A stretch of 6,087 bases of DNA. Origin: Acidobacteriota bacterium (GTDB lineage: Bacteria; Acidobacteriota; Thermoanaerobaculia; Multivoradales; JAHEKO01). Location: assembly GCA_027296385.1 (NCBI GenBank), contig JAPUJD010000266.1, positions 1 to 6,087 on the forward strand. Direction: 5' to 3'. This document shows positions 4,820 to 6,087 of the stretch, in pieces. Numbering within the stretch: the stretch's first letter is position 1; every line of letters begins with the position of its first letter. Made by a program: the position numbers and the translations under genes. The notes beneath the pieces were generated by a model that searched no databases, was not told the DNA's origin, and was given only the letters and a program-made list of their open reading frames with translations.

Positions 4820-6087
4820 GTGAAAAAGGCACTTTTCGGGCGTGTAGCCCTGCCATCGGCCCTGGCGGTGTTGCCGGCCCTGGCGGCGCTCCTCGCTCTC
4901 GCCTGTCAGCGACCGGCCGAACCGCCACCCGAGGGCACGCCGCGCCTGGTGGTGCTGATCGTCGTCGATCAGATGCGGGCCGACTATCTCGATCGCTTCG
5001 ACCGCTTCTGGCAGGGCGGTCTGCGCTACCTGCTCGACAACGCAGTGCGCTTCACCGACGCGCACCACGATCACGCGATCACCGCCACGGCCCCCGGGCA
5101 TGCGAGCTTGGCCACGGGGTGCTTTCCCAGCCGGCACGGTGTCTTCACCAACTACTGGATTGACCGCGAGAGCGGAGAAGAGGTCTATTCGGCGGCAGAC
5201 GACGACTGGGAGATCACCCCCGAGAGACTCGAGTGCGCCACGCTCGGCGACTGGCTCAAGAAGCGCTATCCGGCGTCGCGGGTGTTCGCCGTTTCGGCCA
5301 AGGATCGGTCAGCGGTTCTGATGGCGGGCCGGAAGGCCGACGGAGCGTTTTTCTACGACGACTCCTACGACGGCTGGGAGAGCGCCTCTCACGGCGGTTG
5401 GGAGAGCGCCGAGTACTACTACAAGGAGGAGCCGGAGTGGGTCGGCGAGTTCAACGACCGCAGGCTTCTCGATCGCCATTTCGGTGAGCCGTGGGAGCCG
5501 CTCGCGGCGAGCCTCGAAGACCTCGAAGCGGTAGGCGTCAGCGCCTTCGACATGGGGCCGCTCGCGCCGGATCTTCCGATCGCTTTCGGTGGTCTGGCAC
5601 CCGCACCGGGCGAGAGCTTCTATGCCGCGATCTTCGCCTCGCCTTACCTGGACGAGCACTTGGCTCGCTTTGCCGAGCATCTGATCGGCGCCGAGGCTCT
5701 CGGCGGCGATGAGGTTCCCGATCTGCTGGCACTCGGTTTCTCCGCCGTCGATGCCGTCGGCCATGCCTACGGGCCGGACAGCCCGCAGTTGCTCGATACC
5801 CTGCGTCGGCTCGACGTGACCCTCGGCGAGCTCTTCGAGTTCCTCGACCGTCGGGTCGGCCTCGACAACGTGGTCATCGCCCTGAGCTCCGACCATGGTG
5901 CGGTGCCGGTCCCCGAGGTTCGCCAGGCCAGCGGCCTGCCCGGGCGCCGCGCGGATGCCGATGACGTGCTGTGTATGCAACGGGTCTACGAGAGGCTGCA
6001 GGGACGCTTCGGCGATGGAGCCTGGCTGCTGCCCGGCCCGTTCGTCAATCGCGAGGCGGTCAAGACCGCGGATCTCGAGTACGAAGA
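4820..6087 (+). CDS. PafA-like alkaline phosphatase superfamily protein, exported (C-terminus beyond window)
   Basis: 422 residues are visible, with no stop before the edge; the family is usually about 540 long. The GTG at 4820 is the best start: an in-frame stop lies upstream at 4790, and the start opens a signal sequence, MKK then a hydrophobic run to ALLALAC. C29 sits in a loose lipobox (Ala at -3 is unusual), followed by a Pro-rich linker. It may be a lipoprotein or a cleaved periplasmic protein. The catalytic set of PafA/SPAP enzymes is complete as far as the window goes: metal ligand D50 (VVDQMR), nucleophile T90 in TATAPGH, N111, K161 and R163 (SAKDR), D311 and H315 (DAVGH), D358 and H359 (SSDHG). 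The last metal histidine lies past the edge. The Asn and Lys/Arg features are those of phosphomonoesterases in this superfamily, so phosphate release from organic monoesters is the likely role. It is divergent from the propeller gene. Confidence 0.9.
   Translation, partial: MKKALFGRVALPSALAVLPALAALLALACQRPAEPPPEGTPRLVVLIVVDQMRADYLDRFDRFWQGGLRYLLDNAVRFTDAHHDHAITATAPGHASLATGCFPSRHGVFTNYWIDRESGEEVYSAADDDWEITPERLECATLGDWLKKRYPASRVFAVSAKDRSAVLMAGRKADGAFFYDDSYDGWESASHGGWESAEYYYKEEPEWVGEFNDRRLLDRHFGEPWEPLAASLEDLEAVGVSAFDMGPLAPDLPIAFGGLAPAPGESFYAAIFASPYLDEHLARFAEHLIGAEALGGDEVPDLLALGFSAVDAVGHAYGPDSPQLLDTLRRLDVTLGELFEFLDRRVGLDNVVIALSSDHGAVPVPEVRQASGLPGRRADADDVLCMQRVYERLQGRFGDGAWLLPGPFVNREAVKTADLEYE
4857..4886 (+). 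repeat. 12-base direct repeat in the signal sequence
   Basis: CGGCCCTGGCGG occurs at 4857-4868 and again at 4875-4886, a period of 18 bases (six codons). It encodes two similar hydrophobic segments, SALAV and PALAA, in the signal peptide core. It is probably a small in-frame duplication or simply Ala/Leu codon bias. Confidence 0.45.
5369..5416 (+). repeat. 24-base in-frame tandem duplication in the phosphatase
   Basis: Two adjacent 24-base units (5369-5392 and 5393-5416) encode DGWESASH and GGWESAEY. A 16-base core (5371-5386 and 5395-5410) differs at a single position. The units follow the FFYD segment and precede the conserved EEPEWVGEFN stretch, in what should be a surface loop beyond the Lys/Arg motif. 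Confidence 0.7.

Noticed and set aside
4754..5137. Upstream extension of the propeller gene frame by 128 codons
   Set aside because: It would run antisense through the phosphatase start and bury a clear signal peptide. The ATG at 4753 has a good ribosome binding site and a proper N-terminus.

Overview
The window is about 6.1 kb of GC-rich bacterial chromosome carrying five protein genes packed tightly together. No gap between genes exceeds 66 bases. Several things point to a Gram-negative bacterium: Sec-type signal peptides, a possible lipoprotein, a large secreted Asp-box protein and a PafA-like periplasmic phosphatase. This gene mix is common in Acidobacteriota, Gemmatimonadota and related soil or sediment lineages. 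The sequence alone does not fix the phylum, so that is a loose inference. There are no rRNA, tRNA, CRISPR, insertion sequence or phage signals.

Layout. Positions 1-510 (+) hold the C-terminal quarter of a propionyl-CoA synthetase (PrpE/ACSS3 type), cut by the left edge. After 52 bases comes a small secreted DUF4440/SnoaL-like protein (563-1009, +). It meets, tail to tail with only 7 bases between stop codons, a type II thymidine kinase (1017-1589, -). The thymidine kinase lies 23 bases downstream of a 1046-residue secreted Asp-box (BNR) beta-propeller protein of the sortilin/VPS10-like 'glycosyl hydrolase' group (1613-4753, -). A 66-base divergent promoter region (4754-4819) separates that gene from an alkaline phosphatase superfamily gene (GTG start at 4820, +), which runs off the right edge.

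How they relate. The propeller gene and tk probably share a transcript, because the spacing is short and tk has no ribosome binding site of its own. Their products act in different compartments, so this looks like operon packing rather than a shared pathway. The propeller protein and the phosphatase are divergently transcribed, and both are exported. A common role outside the cytoplasm is possible but unproven. PrpE activates propionate in the cytoplasm; the function of the neighbouring DUF4440 protein is unknown.

Nothing here amounts to a clear new system. The points most worth a second look are the architecture of the propeller protein, the very compact divergent promoter region with a possibly leaderless GTG-start phosphatase mRNA, and a 24-base in-frame tandem duplication inside the phosphatase.
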